From assembly GCA_017535105.1 (NCBI GenBank), contig JAFXUI010000004.1:1-64000 (forward strand): 64,000 bases of DNA. Direction: 5' to 3'. This stretch comes from Alphaproteobacteria bacterium. Its GTDB lineage: Bacteria > Pseudomonadota > Alphaproteobacteria > Rs-D84. The position numbers were made by a program, and so were the translations under genes. Positions 7,475 to 17,026 of this stretch are shown piece after piece (position 1 is the first letter of the stretch; each line of letters begins with the position of its first letter). A model generated the notes under the pieces. That model did not search any database. It saw only the letters and a list, made by a program, of their open reading frames with translations, and was not told the DNA's origin.

Positions 7475-9139
7475 TATCTTTTTATTATCTTTATCGTCAA
7501 GTCCGATAACGCTTTTTGTGCTGTCCCACGTACGTATAAGTGCGCGACGAATCTTGCCGGAAATGGTCATCGGCAAACTGTCGACAAATTCAATGACACG
7601 CGGACATTTATAAATTGCGGTACGTGAACGCACGTGATCTTGTAATTGACGAACCAAAATATCCGAACCAACAAAATATTTGTTTAACACAACCGTTGCC
7701 TTAATCGCCTGGCCACGTGCGGGGTCGGGAATGCCGGTGACGGCAACTTCGGCGACCGATGGGTGTTCAAGCAGGACACTTTCCACCTCAAACGGACTGA
7801 CACGATAGCCGGTTGTTTTAATCAAATCATCATTACGACCAACAAACCAATAATAACCGTCAGAATCACGATAGGCGACATCGCCCGTGTGATAAAAGCC
7901 ATCGCGATAAACACTGTTGGTCAATTTTTCGTTTTTGTAATAGCCCTGGAACAAGCCGACTGGTTTGCCATTCTTTAATGATACGCAAATTTCACCCACC
8001 GTTCCATCGGCAACCGCGCGACCACGTTCGTCCAGTAATTGCACGTCCCAACCCGCCGCAGGTTTTCCCATTGAACCCGGCTTTGGTTCAATCCATGGAT
8101 TGTTGAACAACATAATGCAGGTTTCGGTTTGTCCAAAACCTTCGCGCATTTTTACACCGGTTGCGTCCATAAATCTTTCATATACTTCGGGATTCAATGC
8201 TTCGCCAGCAACGTCAGCCTTTACCAAAGCGGACAAATCATATTTCGACATATCGGCGTGCAACATCATTTTATATGCAGTTGGTGGCGCACAGAAAGAT
8301 GTGATATGATTTTCACTTATTGCGGTCAGCAAATCGTGTGCGGTTGCATTGTTGGCAAAGTCGAACACAAATACTGTTGCGCCCGCCAACCATTGTCCGT
8401 ACATTTTTCCCCACGAACATTTTGCCCAGCCCGATTCGGACAAAGTAAAGTGAATATCACCATCGTGTAAACGCTGCCAGAATATTGCGGTGTTGATATG
8501 TCCCAATGGGTACGCGTAATTGTGCGCGACCATTTTTGGCATATCGGTTGTGCCGGATGTAAAGTATATCACCATTGTATCGGTGTTTTCGTTTGGCACG
8601 CGTTCAAATGTGGTGGGATATGTTTCAATCGCCGTATCCAGTTCCATACAGTCAATTACATTGATATCTTCGCGTTCGCCAATCGCGGTTTTAATTTCGT
8701 TCATAATATGTCCGTCATCAAACGCGATGATATTTTTACAATCGGCGGAATTAATGCGGAAACGAATATCTTCGGCCTTTAACTGATTTGTTGATGGAAT
8801 TGGAATCGCGCCCAGTTTGTGCATCGCCATCATCAACACCCAATATTCCCAACGGCGCCGCATAAATAATAAAACAGTGTCGCCACGAACGACCCCGCGG
8901 GCACTTAAAAAGTTTGCAACCGAACCCGACATCAATGACAAATCACGAAAGGTCAAAACCTTTCTGTCGCCGGCATCGTTCAACCACAATACAGCGGTAT
9001 CGTCCGGCGTTTCAATCGCCAACGCATCAATAACGTCGTATGCGAAATTGAAATGTTCGGGAACAATTGGAATCGCATTTTCCAAATAATCTTCGTAACT
9101 GTCGAACTTTTGTTTCTTAAGAAAGTGCAATGCAAACAT
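7472..9139 (-). CDS. AMP-forming acyl-CoA synthetase
   Basis: A 555-residue adenylate-forming ligase (ANL superfamily) that activates a carboxylic acid as acyl-AMP and transfers it to CoA. Motifs in order are A3 YFTSGTTDMPKM (~192-203), A5 GFGQTET (~334-340), A7 YHTGD with A8 GRNDDLIKTTGYRVSP, and A10 PMTISGKIRR with the catalytic Lys. The overall pattern resembles the medium-chain/ACSM-like and acetyl-CoA synthetase-like branch, but the substrate cannot be fixed by eye. The start at 9139 has AAGGAA upstream and gives MFALHFLKKQ; the longer frame adds a low-complexity extension. A CCATAT-AA-ATATGG palindrome (9161-9174) lies just upstream and might be an operator. Confidence 0.88.
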   Translation of the reverse strand: MFALHFLKKQKFDSYEDYLENAIPIVPEHFNFAYDVIDALAIETPDDTAVLWLNDAGDRKVLTFRDLSLMSGSVANFLSARGVVRGDTVLLFMRRRWEYWVLMMAMHKLGAIPIPSTNQLKAEDIRFRINSADCKNIIAFDDGHIMNEIKTAIGEREDINVIDCMELDTAIETYPTTFERVPNENTDTMVIYFTSGTTDMPKMVAHNYAYPLGHINTAIFWQRLHDGDIHFTLSESGWAKCSWGKMYGQWLAGATVFVFDFANNATAHDLLTAISENHITSFCAPPTAYKMMLHADMSKYDLSALVKADVAGEALNPEVYERFMDATGVKMREGFGQTETCIMLFNNPWIEPKPGSMGKPAAGWDVQLLDERGRAVADGTVGEICVSLKNGKPVGLFQGYYKNEKLTNSVYRDGFYHTGDVAYRDSDGYYWFVGRNDDLIKTTGYRVSPFEVESVLLEHPSVAEVAVTGIPDPARGQAIKATVVLNKYFVGSDILVRQLQDHVRSRTAIYKCPRVIEFVDSLPMTISGKIRRALIRTWDSTKSVIGLDDKDNKKI

Positions 9140-9217
9140 ACGGTTCCTTTTTTTGCGGTTCCATATAAATATGGCACATAAATCGTAATTTACAAGTGTA
9201 AAGATGAAATAAAAAAG

Positions 9218-9246
9218 TTGCTTTTTTGGGTAAATCGTTTCATAAT
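9218..9246 (+). promoter_or_regulatory. Promoter of tRNA-Pro
   Basis: TTGCTT (9218-9223) and CATAAT (9241-9246) with a 17-bp spacer, 20 bp before the tRNA. Confidence 0.5.
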
Positions 9247-9265
9247 CGCCGGTGTTCAATGTTTA

Positions 9266-9342
<77 letters not shown>

Positions 9343-9351
9343 CTTTTTGTG

Positions 9352-9374
9352 ACCGCCGATTTCGGCGGTTTTAA
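9352..9374 (+). terminator. Rho-independent terminator after tRNA-Pro
   Basis: ACCGCCGA and TCGGCGGT arms followed by TTTTAATTTGTTTTT. Confidence 0.8.
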
Positions 9375-9375
9375 T

Positions 9376-9404
9376 TTGTTTTTATTCCCAATAAATGCTA
9401 TAAT
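9376..9404 (+). promoter_or_regulatory. Promoter of the 485-aa unknown gene
   Basis: A TG-extended -10 (ATGCTATAAT, hexamer 9399-9404) with a weak TTGTTT 17 bp upstream. It lies within the terminator tail of the tRNA unit and about 27 bp before the start codon. Confidence 0.5.
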
Positions 9405-9430
9405 TTTGTGTGAAATCAAAAGGGTTTGTA

Positions 9431-10888
9431 ATGACCAAGGCAGACAAATTTCGGGCGGCAGTTAAAAAAGTAGAAGAGCAAAGAATGTATACGGACAAAG
9501 AAATCGAATATATGTCCGATATGTCAAATTGGTGTGTGGTGCATGCAACAAAATATATGCCACTTAAACGACGCGATGGTGCGTATTATATTCCGTCAAC
9601 CGCAATGGCAACGGATTTTGATGTTCCGCGGTCAACAGTTCATATGACATTGAATCATATTGTTGCATCGCATGGGTATGGTTCGTGGGATGATATGCCG
9701 ATTGTTGTGTTGGCACCATATAATGAGGTGGTTAAACAAAATGGAAATCCAGCCGAGGTTGCCGGCACCGATACATATTGGGCGGCAAATCCAGATACTG
9801 GATTAGTGTTGCCAAAGTCGGCATATATTGTTCAGCCAGATAATAATGGTCCATTATATAAAATTGGTAAAAACGGTGCGACGTATAAGCGTGATAATTA
9901 TACCGATGAAGAAATCAAGATGATTGAATCAATGTTGTCGCCGGAAGAAAAAGAAGAATATGATAAGTATGCCAGTGGCGATGTTGATGAATGGAATGTA
10001 AGAAATAGTGTATTGTTTGTTTCTGATAAACGCGTCAAAAAAATGTATGAAAGTGCCAAAGACAAAAAGGCGTTTTTGCGCGGATTGTTCGAGGAAGCAC
10101 GTTTTGATATGTTGTCGCATTATCTGCGTAATATCGTTACGCGTATGGCAATAGAAAAGGTTGGTTATCACTATATTAATTCAGTTTATGATGCTAATGA
10201 AACAAGCCAAATGATTGCCGATGTTGCCGAAGCACAAGACATTCCATCAAATGCCAGCAACAAGGGACATTCTAATTCCATATATGCGGAAATGGAACAC
10301 TTATACGTTCGAATAGCCGACACTTTACATGGTAGTGGTTTCAGTGATATTCCTGGAATCTTGGACGTGCCAGATTTTGCAGGTATTTATGATGTGATCA
10401 AAAAACATGGTGTTGATGATGAGGTTATGTCTTCAATTTTGTCCAGTATTGTAGAAAATAAACCAATTGATTTTGAGGGGTTTTATCAAAAATTGTATGC
10501 CGATAGATCAAAGTCCAGCAAGGAATATTCGCAGTCTAATGTGGAACAATTCAAAGACGAATTGGATAAGCATACAAAAGGTTTATATAAGTGTGACGAA
10601 GATGAATATACACGCGAACACCAAATAAAATTTTTCCAAGACAGACTCGCAAGATCAACCAAATATGTGAAATATTGGGACGGCAAGACAACCATTGCAA
10701 AGTTTGATAAAAATTTGGGCAAGACGATTCGTCTTCATTGTGAAAAACTGAATGCAGAGTTTGAAGCATGGCGCAATGCATTAAGTAAAAGATATGGTTA
10801 TGACAAATTTATTGAATCATTGCGTTCAAATTTCTATGGGGATAACAAAGCGAAAAATTGGTATGCACAATCGGGAAAAGAAATGTAA
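9431..10888 (+). CDS. Unknown 485-residue soluble protein
   Basis: A cytoplasmic-looking, Lys/Glu/Asp-rich protein with no signal peptide or membrane segment and few Cys. The ATG at 9431 is preceded by AAAGGG. An N-terminal part (~10-85) contains MATDFDVPRSTVHMTLNHIV, which resembles a helix-turn-helix and could bind DNA. A middle part has LVLPKSAYIVQPDNNGPLYKIG followed by charged helices. The C-terminal half looks entirely helical. I do not recognise a family, and the HTH suggestion rests on pattern only. It is probably co-transcribed with the deaminase 27 bp downstream. Confidence 0.75.
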   Translation: MTKADKFRAAVKKVEEQRMYTDKEIEYMSDMSNWCVVHATKYMPLKRRDGAYYIPSTAMATDFDVPRSTVHMTLNHIVASHGYGSWDDMPIVVLAPYNEVVKQNGNPAEVAGTDTYWAANPDTGLVLPKSAYIVQPDNNGPLYKIGKNGATYKRDNYTDEEIKMIESMLSPEEKEEYDKYASGDVDEWNVRNSVLFVSDKRVKKMYESAKDKKAFLRGLFEEARFDMLSHYLRNIVTRMAIEKVGYHYINSVYDANETSQMIADVAEAQDIPSNASNKGHSNSIYAEMEHLYVRIADTLHGSGFSDIPGILDVPDFAGIYDVIKKHGVDDEVMSSILSSIVENKPIDFEGFYQKLYADRSKSSKEYSQSNVEQFKDELDKHTKGLYKCDEDEYTREHQIKFFQDRLARSTKYVKYWDGKTTIAKFDKNLGKTIRLHCEKLNAEFEAWRNALSKRYGYDKFIESLRSNFYGDNKAKNWYAQSGKEM

Positions 10889-10915
10889 GTGGTATATGTG
10901 CAGAGTGGGGCAAAT

Positions 10916-11362
10916 ATGAATAAAAAATTTTTAGATATGGCGATTGCCGAAAGTGAGAAATCTGTGAAACTTGGTTCTTCGCCATTTGGTGCGGTGATTG
11001 TTCGTGATGGTGTTGTAATTGCACGCGCGCATAATACGGTTGTGCCGAAAAAAGATCCGACAGCGCATGCCGAAGTGAACGCGATACGTGCGGCTTGTAA
11101 AAAACTGGGAACATTTGATTTATCGGGTTGCGATTTATATTCGTCTTGCGAACCATGCCCAATGTGTGCGGCGGCGGCAACGTGGGCAAATATATCGCAC
11201 GTGTATTATGCCGCAAACAGAAAAGATGCAGGTAAAATCGGATTTCGTGACGATTGTATGTATAATAACACATGTCTTGTACCAGAGAAACATATTGAAA
11301 ACAAAGATGCCACAGCTGTTATGAAATGGTGGCACAAATTGAAATCCAGAAAGAAATATTAG
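10916..11362 (+). CDS. Cytidine-deaminase-fold nucleoside/guanine deaminase
   Basis: A 148-residue zinc deaminase. The active site is complete: His51-Ala-Glu53 (TAHAEVNAI) and Cys81/Cys84 (SSCEPCPMC). The C-terminal half (AANRKDAGKIGFRDDCMYN ... WHKLKSRKKY) resembles Bacillus-type guanine deaminase more than TadA, so conversion of guanine to xanthine is the likeliest activity. A related purine or pyrimidine substrate remains possible. The ATG at 10916 is chosen over an upstream in-frame GTG because GTGGGG precedes it and the N-terminus (MNKKFLDMAIAES) fits the family. Confidence 0.85.
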   Translation: MNKKFLDMAIAESEKSVKLGSSPFGAVIVRDGVVIARAHNTVVPKKDPTAHAEVNAIRAACKKLGTFDLSGCDLYSSCEPCPMCAAAATWANISHVYYAANRKDAGKIGFRDDCMYNNTCLVPEKHIENKDATAVMKWWHKLKSRKKY

Positions 11363-11418
11363 TGTGATAAACAATCTTTTTTATCATCGTATTTGCAATT
11401 GTATTTTTATTTGTAATA

Positions 11419-12447
11419 ATGTCGGACATGGTACGTCGTCGGCAAATTTTCCCAAATAAAAAATCGCGGAATAATTTTATTGCGCTGGTTGGCGCGATCG
11501 TTGCGTTGGTAATTTACATAATGGGTATTTGGTCGCCAGTGCGAAACGACACAACCTTTGTTATAAATAATGGTGACAGTGTCACATCGGTTGCGGCCGC
11601 ATTACGGAAAAACCGAATTGTGTATTCGGAAAGTTTATTCAAGTTGTCGATTAAGCGCATGGGTGGGCGTGTGCAACGTGGCGACTATGATATTCCACGT
11701 GGCGCAAGTATTTGGCGCGTGGCGCGTATGTTGGCGAATGGTCGCGTGGCAACCACAACAATCGTTATTCCCGAAGGTTATACAATTAAACAGATAAAAG
11801 TGTTGTTGGCAAATGCGCCACGTTTGTCGGGTGATGTGGAATGTAAAAAGGGTAATATGGCGGACGTGTGCTATTTACACGATGGTGACGTGTTCCCCGA
11901 TACATACCGTGTGGCCAAGGGAACATCACGCTTGGCGGTGTTGGACCTGGCACGCAAGAAAATGGAAAAAATTCGCGATTCGCTTATGCGGGCGGGCTAT
12001 ATCATTCCGCGACCATTAAAGACGTGGAACGATGTGATAACACTGGCATCAATTGTCCAGCGCGAAACCCCACGCGAATCGGAAATGCCAACGGTCGCCA
12101 GTGTGTACATAAATCGCCTGCGCAAAAATATGCGGTTGCAGGCCGACCCAACGGTTGTCTATGCATTGACCAATGGGGTGGGCGATATGCAGGGCAAGGC
12201 ATTGTTAAGTGGTCACTTGAAAGTTGACAGTCCATATAACACATATACCCACAACGGTTTGCCACCAGCGCCAATTGCCAATGTGGGTGTTGCGGCGATT
12301 CGTGCGGTGCTGCGTCCGGCGGATACAAACTATCTGTATTTCGTGGCAGACGGCAATGGCGGGCATATTTTTTCGAAGTCTTATGAAGAACACCAAAAAC
12401 ATCACGCTGACTGGCGCGAAATAAAAAAATCGCGAAATAAAAAATAA
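11419..12447 (+). CDS. mltG: Endolytic murein transglycosylase MltG
   Basis: A 342-residue MltG that cleaves nascent peptidoglycan strands in the periplasm and helps set glycan chain length. One membrane anchor spans ~20-38 (FIALVGAIVALVIYIMGIW). A LysM-like segment follows (FVINNGDSVTSVAAALRKN). The YceG catalytic domain has ASIVQRETPRESE with the probable catalytic Glu216 and the signature LQADPTVVYAL. No clear Shine-Dalgarno precedes the ATG at 11419. ATG 11428 is an alternative, and a -10-like TAATAA overlaps the start region, so a very short leader is possible. mltG often sits near acpP-fabF-pabC-tmk in proteobacteria, which agrees with its position here. Confidence 0.93.
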   Translation: MSDMVRRRQIFPNKKSRNNFIALVGAIVALVIYIMGIWSPVRNDTTFVINNGDSVTSVAAALRKNRIVYSESLFKLSIKRMGGRVQRGDYDIPRGASIWRVARMLANGRVATTTIVIPEGYTIKQIKVLLANAPRLSGDVECKKGNMADVCYLHDGDVFPDTYRVAKGTSRLAVLDLARKKMEKIRDSLMRAGYIIPRPLKTWNDVITLASIVQRETPRESEMPTVASVYINRLRKNMRLQADPTVVYALTNGVGDMQGKALLSGHLKVDSPYNTYTHNGLPPAPIANVGVAAIRAVLRPADTNYLYFVADGNGGHIFSKSYEEHQKHHADWREIKKSRNKK

Positions 12448-12508
12448 AACATCGTCAGTTTATTAAAACTTATAATAATTTCATTTCAGAATTATCACGC
12501 GTAAAAAT

Positions 12509-12568
12509 AAAAAAAGCCCCAGATTTATGGGGTGTATATTGCGATTCGGAAAACGCGAAAATCGTAAT
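12509..12568 (-). ncRNA. Candidate ~60-nt small RNA
   Basis: A minus-strand transcription unit with no open reading frame. A good promoter at 12575-12603 would start RNA near 12568. The RNA can form a 5' stem (TTACGATT against AATCGCAA with one mismatch) and ends in a CCCCA/TGGGG hairpin (12517-12532) followed by seven U (12515-12509). On the plus strand the same hairpin has no T-tract, so it is not the mltG terminator. It lies head to head with the outer-membrane barrel gene, whose -35 is 13 bp from that of the small RNA. Confidence 0.5.
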
Positions 12569-12574
12569 GCGAGC

Positions 12575-12603
12575 ATTATATCATGTATGAAAACAAAATG
12601 CAA
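12575..12603 (-). promoter_or_regulatory. Promoter of the candidate small RNA
   Basis: On the minus strand TTGCAT (12598-12603), a 17-bp spacer and a consensus TATAAT (12575-12580). Confidence 0.6.
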
Positions 12604-12615
12604 AAATCTTTAATC

Positions 12616-12645
12616 TTGCAAATGAATAAATTCACATAGTAGAAT
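12616..12645 (+). promoter_or_regulatory. Promoter of the outer-membrane barrel gene
   Basis: TTGCAA (12616-12621) and TAGAAT (12640-12645), 18 bp apart, leaving a leader of about 45 nt. It is divergent from the candidate small-RNA promoter. Confidence 0.55.
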
Positions 12646-12698
12646 TTTGATTAAGACCAAACAGAAGTTATGGTCATAACCGAAAGAAAGGAACAAAA

Positions 12699-13568
12699 AT
12701 GAAAAAATTAGCTTTAACATCTTTATTGGCAGTATTTGCAATTTCTGATGCAAACGCGGCAAACGTTATTGATGGTAATCCATTATATATGCCGAAAGCC
12801 GGCCACTTCTACAGCGTGACATCTCTGGGTTCACATACAGAAGGTACACCATACGCATTGGGTGAAGAATTTGGCTATGGTGTTATGGATAATTTGGCAG
12901 TGAATGTTTACACCTCTTTAGTAGAAGATAAAGCTTTTGATGAATATGGCTGGGAAGATTTGGCAATCAAAGCAACATTCCGCGCATATGATGATGGTGC
13001 ATGGAAGGCAGATGTATATGGTGAATATGCCGCCAGTGGTTATTTGTTTGCACACAGCGATTTGTTGAAACTGCATCCAGCAGTCAAGGATGATCATGCT
13101 TGGTTTGAAAAAGAATTGCTGGACTATGCATGGACATTGGGTGTTCGTGGCGGATACACAACATCACAGTTCACAATCGCAGGTCATATCGAATATGGCT
13201 ATGGCAATACAGAATCATTTAACTGGAACGAAGATAAGGGTTTCCAAGGCGTTCATGCAATGGCGTTCGGTTTGGACGGTCAATTCGTAATCGATCCACA
13301 ATGGAACTTGGTTGCTGGTGTTGAATATACCGGTATCTTGGATAAAGAATTGTATGGTACACCAGGTGCGAAAATTGAAAACGCCGGTATTGTGGAAGGA
13401 TACTTTGGTGTGAATTATAACATTGATGCGACAAAATATGTTGGTGCGTACATCAATGGTACAATGAATCACTGGAGTGGTGATGATCCTGTTACACCAG
13501 CTTCGGAAAAAGGCTGGGGCTTTGAAGACGGCTTCGGCTTTGGCATGAAGTTCGGTATCGACTTCTAA
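12699..13568 (+). CDS. Secreted outer-membrane beta-barrel protein
   Basis: A 289-residue protein with a clear Sec signal peptide (MKKLALTSLLAVFAISDANA, cleavage after ANA). The mature part alternates short amphipathic strands rich in Gly, Tyr, Trp and Asp (GHIEYGYGN, NLVAGVEYTGIL, YVGAYINGTMNHW) and ends in ...KFGIDF, a terminal Phe typical of BAM-recognised barrels. Strong promoter, AAAGGAA ribosome-binding site and a dedicated terminator suggest abundant expression. It is probably a monomeric porin-like or structural outer-membrane protein; no specific family is recognised. Confidence 0.75.
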   Translation: MKKLALTSLLAVFAISDANAANVIDGNPLYMPKAGHFYSVTSLGSHTEGTPYALGEEFGYGVMDNLAVNVYTSLVEDKAFDEYGWEDLAIKATFRAYDDGAWKADVYGEYAASGYLFAHSDLLKLHPAVKDDHAWFEKELLDYAWTLGVRGGYTTSQFTIAGHIEYGYGNTESFNWNEDKGFQGVHAMAFGLDGQFVIDPQWNLVAGVEYTGILDKELYGTPGAKIENAGIVEGYFGVNYNIDATKYVGAYINGTMNHWSGDDPVTPASEKGWGFEDGFGFGMKFGIDF

Positions 13569-13585
13569 TCATTGTCCGCAAATAC

Positions 13586-13612
13586 AAAACCGCCCAGTCG
13601 GGCGGTTTTTTG
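13586..13612 (+). terminator. Rho-independent terminator of the barrel gene
   Basis: ACCGCCC and GGGCGGT arms with loop AGTC, followed by six T. Confidence 0.85.
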
Positions 13613-13715
13613 TTTGCCGATGCGTGTGAACCCACGATAATAAGGGGTTTTATGGTGGCAGCGATAAAAAAGTAGGGCGAATAGGGCCTCTTGGACATTT
13701 TTTCGGGGTTTTTCC

Positions 13716-13743
13716 TTGACAATCGGGCATTTGCGGTTATAAT
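13716..13743 (+). promoter_or_regulatory. Main promoter of the str-S10-spc ribosomal cluster
   Basis: Full consensus TTGACA (13716-13721) and TATAAT (13738-13743) with a 16-bp spacer. A ~145-nt leader follows and contains a near-palindrome (CCATGGCATGCTATGG, 13815-13830). The 325-bp interval 13569-13893 holds only the preceding terminator, this promoter and the leader. Confidence 0.8.
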
Positions 13744-13893
13744 AAATTCGCTTTCTACGTAAATTGGGAAAGTGAAAAAACACAGAAAACTGGGCCTTTT
13801 GACAGATTTATAACCCATGGCATGCTATGGAAATAAGTCTGAGTGGTTGGTTTTGTGTGTACAAAAAGAGTACTAAAAACAAAGAGATTTTGA

Positions 13894-14265
13894 ATGCCAA
13901 CAGTAAATCAACTGATTCGGAAACCTCGTAAAAAGGTAGTCGTGAAGTCCACGGCACCCGATATGATGGAAAATCCGCAAAAACGTGGTGTTTGCACACG
14001 TGTGTACACAACCACGCCTAAGAAACCTAACTCAGCGCAACGTAAGGTAGCCCGTGTTAAATTGGCCAATGGTCGTGAAGTTACTGCCTATATCCCAGGC
14101 GAAGGTCACAACTTACAGGAACACAGCGTTGTTATGATTCGTGGTGGTCGTGTAAAGGACTTGCCAGGTGTGAAATATCACATCATTCGTGGTATCTTGG
14201 ATACCAAGGGTGTGGAATCCAGAAAGCAGGGTCGTTCATTATATGGGGCCAAGGTTCAAAAGTAA
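13894..14265 (+). CDS. rpsL: 30S ribosomal protein S12
   Basis: A 123-residue S12, part of the decoding centre of the 30S subunit. The signature [16 protein letters not shown] and the second loop [13 protein letters not shown] have the lysines found in streptomycin-sensitive strains. First gene of the long cluster, starting ~150 nt after the promoter. Confidence 0.98.
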   Translation: MPTVNQLIRKPRKKVVVKSTAPDMMENPQKRGVCTRVYTTTPKKPNSAQRKVARVKLANGREVTAYIPGEGHNLQEHSVVMIRGGRVKDLPGVKYHIIRGILDTKGVESRKQGRSLYGAKVQK

Positions 14266-14276
14266 GTTAAACAATA

Positions 14277-14314
14277 CATGCAGTTAAATCTGTATGAGTA
14301 ATTCGGAAACGAAT
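14277..14314 (+). promoter_or_regulatory. Intercistronic hairpins between rpsL and rpsG
   Basis: Two adjacent stems: CATGCAG/CTGTATG (14277-14296, one G-U pair) and ATTCG/CGAAT closing a GAAA tetraloop (14301-14314). No T-tract follows, so neither is a terminator. Confidence 0.45.
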
Positions 14315-14336
14315 GAAGCAATAAAAAGGAAATAAA

Positions 14337-14810
14337 ATGTCAAGACGTAAAGCAGCAACGAAACGTGAAATTTTGCCAGATTCAAAGTATAACAATCTGG
14401 TCGTTGCAAAATGTATTAATGTTGTTATGTGGGACGGCAAAAAAGAAGTTGCCGAAAACATCGTTTATGGTGCGTTGGATAAATTAAAGAAAGTTGCAAA
14501 AGACGGCAATGAATTGGCTGCATTTTTGGAAGCAGTCGATAATTTGAAACCAAGCGTAGAAGTCAAGGGTCGTCGTGTTGGCGGTGCAACATATCAAGTT
14601 CCAGTCGAAGTTCGCCCAGAACGTCAACAAACATTGGCTTTGCGTTGGTTGATTATGTTCGCACGTAAACGTGGCGAACGCAGTATGGAAGAAAGACTGT
14701 TTGCCGAAATGCGTGATGCTCTGAATGGTCAGGGTGGCGCATTCAAAAAGAAAATCGATACCCACAAGATGGCAGAAGCGAACAAGGCGTTTGCACATTT
14801 CCGTTGGTAA
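14337..14810 (+). CDS. rpsG: 30S ribosomal protein S7
   Basis: A 157-residue S7, which nucleates assembly of the 30S head and contacts the E-site tRNA. The family start [19 protein letters not shown] and the core [20 protein letters not shown] are present. It uses an AAAGGAAA ribosome-binding site. fusA begins 32 bp downstream, the usual str order. Confidence 0.98.
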   Translation: MSRRKAATKREILPDSKYNNLVVAKCINVVMWDGKKEVAENIVYGALDKLKKVAKDGNELAAFLEAVDNLKPSVEVKGRRVGGATYQVPVEVRPERQQTLALRWLIMFARKRGERSMEERLFAEMRDALNGQGGAFKKKIDTHKMAEANKAFAHFRW

Positions 14811-14842
14811 TTTAATGAAAGAAAACAAAAGGAAACACTACA

Positions 14843-16924
14843 ATGTCTGTTGGAAAAACCGCCCCTTTACATATGTACCGCAATATCGGTATTATGGCGC
14901 ATATTGACGCGGGGAAAACAACTACTTCTGAACGTATTTTGTTCTATACCGGTAAGACATATAAAATCGGTGAAGTGCACGATGGTGCCGCCACTATGGA
15001 CTGGATGGAACAGGAACAAGAACGTGGTATTACAATTACATCTGCGGCGACCACATGTTTTTGGCGCGATCATCGTATCAACTTGATTGATACTCCGGGA
15101 CACGTTGACTTTACAATGGAAGTTGAACGTTCTTTGCGTGTTTTGGACGGTGCAGTTGCTGTTTTCGAATCTGTGTCGGGCGTTCAGCCACAAACAGAAA
15201 CAGTTTGGCGCCAGGCAGACCGCTATAACGTTCCACGTATTTGCTTTATTAATAAGATGGATCGTATTGGTGGAAACTTCTTCCGCTGTGTTGATATGAT
15301 TCGTGAACGTTTGGGCGCAAATCCATTGGTTATCAATTTCCCAATTGGTGCAGAATCAGATTTCAAGGGTGTTGTCGACGTCGTCGAAATGAAGGGTTTG
15401 ATTTGGGAAGACGAAACAGGTTCTCACCCAATCACAATTGATATTCCAGAAGATTTGAAAGCGAAAGCCGAAGAATTACACAACAAATTGGTTGAAGAAG
15501 TCGTAACTTTGGATGATGAAATCATGGAAGCATATATGGAAGGCAAGGTTCCAGATGTTGACACGATTAAAAAGTTAATCCGCAAGGGTACAATCAACCA
15601 AAACTTTAACCCAATTTTGTGCGGTACTGCATTTAAGAACAAGGGTGTTCAACCATTATTGGACGCTATTGTTGATTATTTGCCAAGTCCATTGGATGTT
15701 CCGGCAATTAAAGGTACCAAGTTGGATAAAGAAACAGTTATTGAACGTCACCCAGATGCCAAAGAACCATTCAGTGCGTTGGCGTTTAAGGTTGCAAACG
15801 ATCCATTCGTTGGAAACCTGATGTTCATCCGTATTTATTCTGGTAAACTGATTTCTGGTTCATACATCTATAATTCAAACCGCGACAAACGTGAACGTGT
15901 TGGCCGTATGTTGTTGATGCATTCTAATCAACGTGAAGAAATCAAAGAAGCGTCCGCAGGTGACATTATCACATTGGTCGGTATGAAGGAAACAATTACT
16001 GGTGATACACTGTGCGATGAAGCAAACCCGATTATTTTGGAAAACATCCATGTTCCAGAACCGGTTATTTCCATCGCTGTTGAACCAAAGACCAAGGCCG
16101 ACGTTGAAAAAATGGCGTTGGGTTTACAAGCATTGGCCAAAGAAGACCCATCTTTCCGCGTATCAGTGGACGAAGAATCGGGTCAGACAATTTTGGCTGG
16201 TGTTGGTGAATTGCACTTGGAAATTTTGGTTGACCGTTTGTCACGTGAATTTAAGGTTGATGTAAATGTTGGTGAACCACGTATTGCATATCGTGAAACA
16301 TTTACAAAGCCAATCACCGAAGAATATACACACAAGAAACAATCTGGTGGTTCGGGTCAGTATGCTCAAGTTAAAATTGAATTTGAGCCGTTGGAACCAG
16401 GCAAGGGTTATGAATTCGAAAACAAGATTGTTGGTGGTGCGATTCCAAAAGAATACATCCCAGGTGTTGAAAAAGGTTTGAAGATAGCGCAACAGACAGG
16501 TGTCTTGATTGGCTATCCAACAGTAGATTTCAAGGCAACATTAGTTGATGGTAAATATCACGAAGTTGACTCTAATGTGTTGTGCTTTGAAATAGCGGCG
16601 CGTGCATGCTTCCGCGAAGCGATGAAGAAGGCTGCGCCAAAGTTGTTGGAACCGATTATGAAACTTTCGGTCAATACGCCGGAAGAATATGTCGGTGACA
16701 TCATCGGTGACTTGAACAGCCGTCGTGGTCAAATCAACGGAATTGAAACACAATTCGGAAATCAATTGATTTCTGCGTTCGTGCCGTTGGCTAACCTGTT
16801 CGGATATGTCAAGACATTGCGTTCTTTGTCACAGGGGCGTGCAAATCCATATATGGAATTGTCACACTATGCCGAAGTGCCGCAGAATGTTGCAGACGAA
16901 GTAATAAAGAAGTTAACAAAGTAA
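14843..16924 (+). CDS. fusA: Elongation factor G
   Basis: A 693-residue EF-G, the GTPase that drives tRNA-mRNA translocation. GTPase motifs: AHIDAGKTT (G1), [13 protein letters not shown] (switch), DTPGHVDFT (G3) and NKMD (G4). Domain IV contains [14 protein letters not shown], and domain V ends with [23 protein letters not shown] single complete copy, slightly shorter than the 704 residues of E. coli. Confidence 0.98.
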   Translation: MSVGKTAPLHMYRNIGIMAHIDAGKTTTSERILFYTGKTYKIGEVHDGAATMDWMEQEQERGITITSAATTCFWRDHRINLIDTPGHVDFTMEVERSLRVLDGAVAVFESVSGVQPQTETVWRQADRYNVPRICFINKMDRIGGNFFRCVDMIRERLGANPLVINFPIGAESDFKGVVDVVEMKGLIWEDETGSHPITIDIPEDLKAKAEELHNKLVEEVVTLDDEIMEAYMEGKVPDVDTIKKLIRKGTINQNFNPILCGTAFKNKGVQPLLDAIVDYLPSPLDVPAIKGTKLDKETVIERHPDAKEPFSALAFKVANDPFVGNLMFIRIYSGKLISGSYIYNSNRDKRERVGRMLLMHSNQREEIKEASAGDIITLVGMKETITGDTLCDEANPIILENIHVPEPVISIAVEPKTKADVEKMALGLQALAKEDPSFRVSVDEESGQTILAGVGELHLEILVDRLSREFKVDVNVGEPRIAYRETFTKPITEEYTHKKQSGGSGQYAQVKIEFEPLEPGKGYEFENKIVGGAIPKEYIPGVEKGLKIAQQTGVLIGYPTVDFKATLVDGKYHEVDSNVLCFEIAARACFREAMKKAAPKLLEPIMKLSVNTPEEYVGDIIGDLNSRRGQINGIETQFGNQLISAFVPLANLFGYVKTLRSLSQGRANPYMELSHYAEVPQNVADEVIKKLTK

Positions 16925-16944
16925 AAAAAGATTGAGATTTGAAA

Positions 16945-16985
16945 TTTCTGGTCTATGATTACGTTCAGAAATCCAAGACCGGAAA
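16945..16985 (+). promoter_or_regulatory. Intercistronic hairpin between fusA and tuf
   Basis: TTTCTGGTCT (16945-16954) pairs over ten positions with AGACCGGAAA (16976-16985), with one G-U pair and a 21-nt loop. It lies 28 nt upstream of the tuf Shine-Dalgarno. Confidence 0.45.
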
Positions 16986-17026
16986 TCAAAAATCAAGATA
17001 ACAAACGAAGCCTTAAGGAGAAAACT

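Noticed and set aside
9161..9174. CCATAT-AA-ATATGG as a firm operator
   Set aside because: A single AT-rich palindrome with no linked regulator; kept only as a remark in the acyl-CoA synthetase entry.
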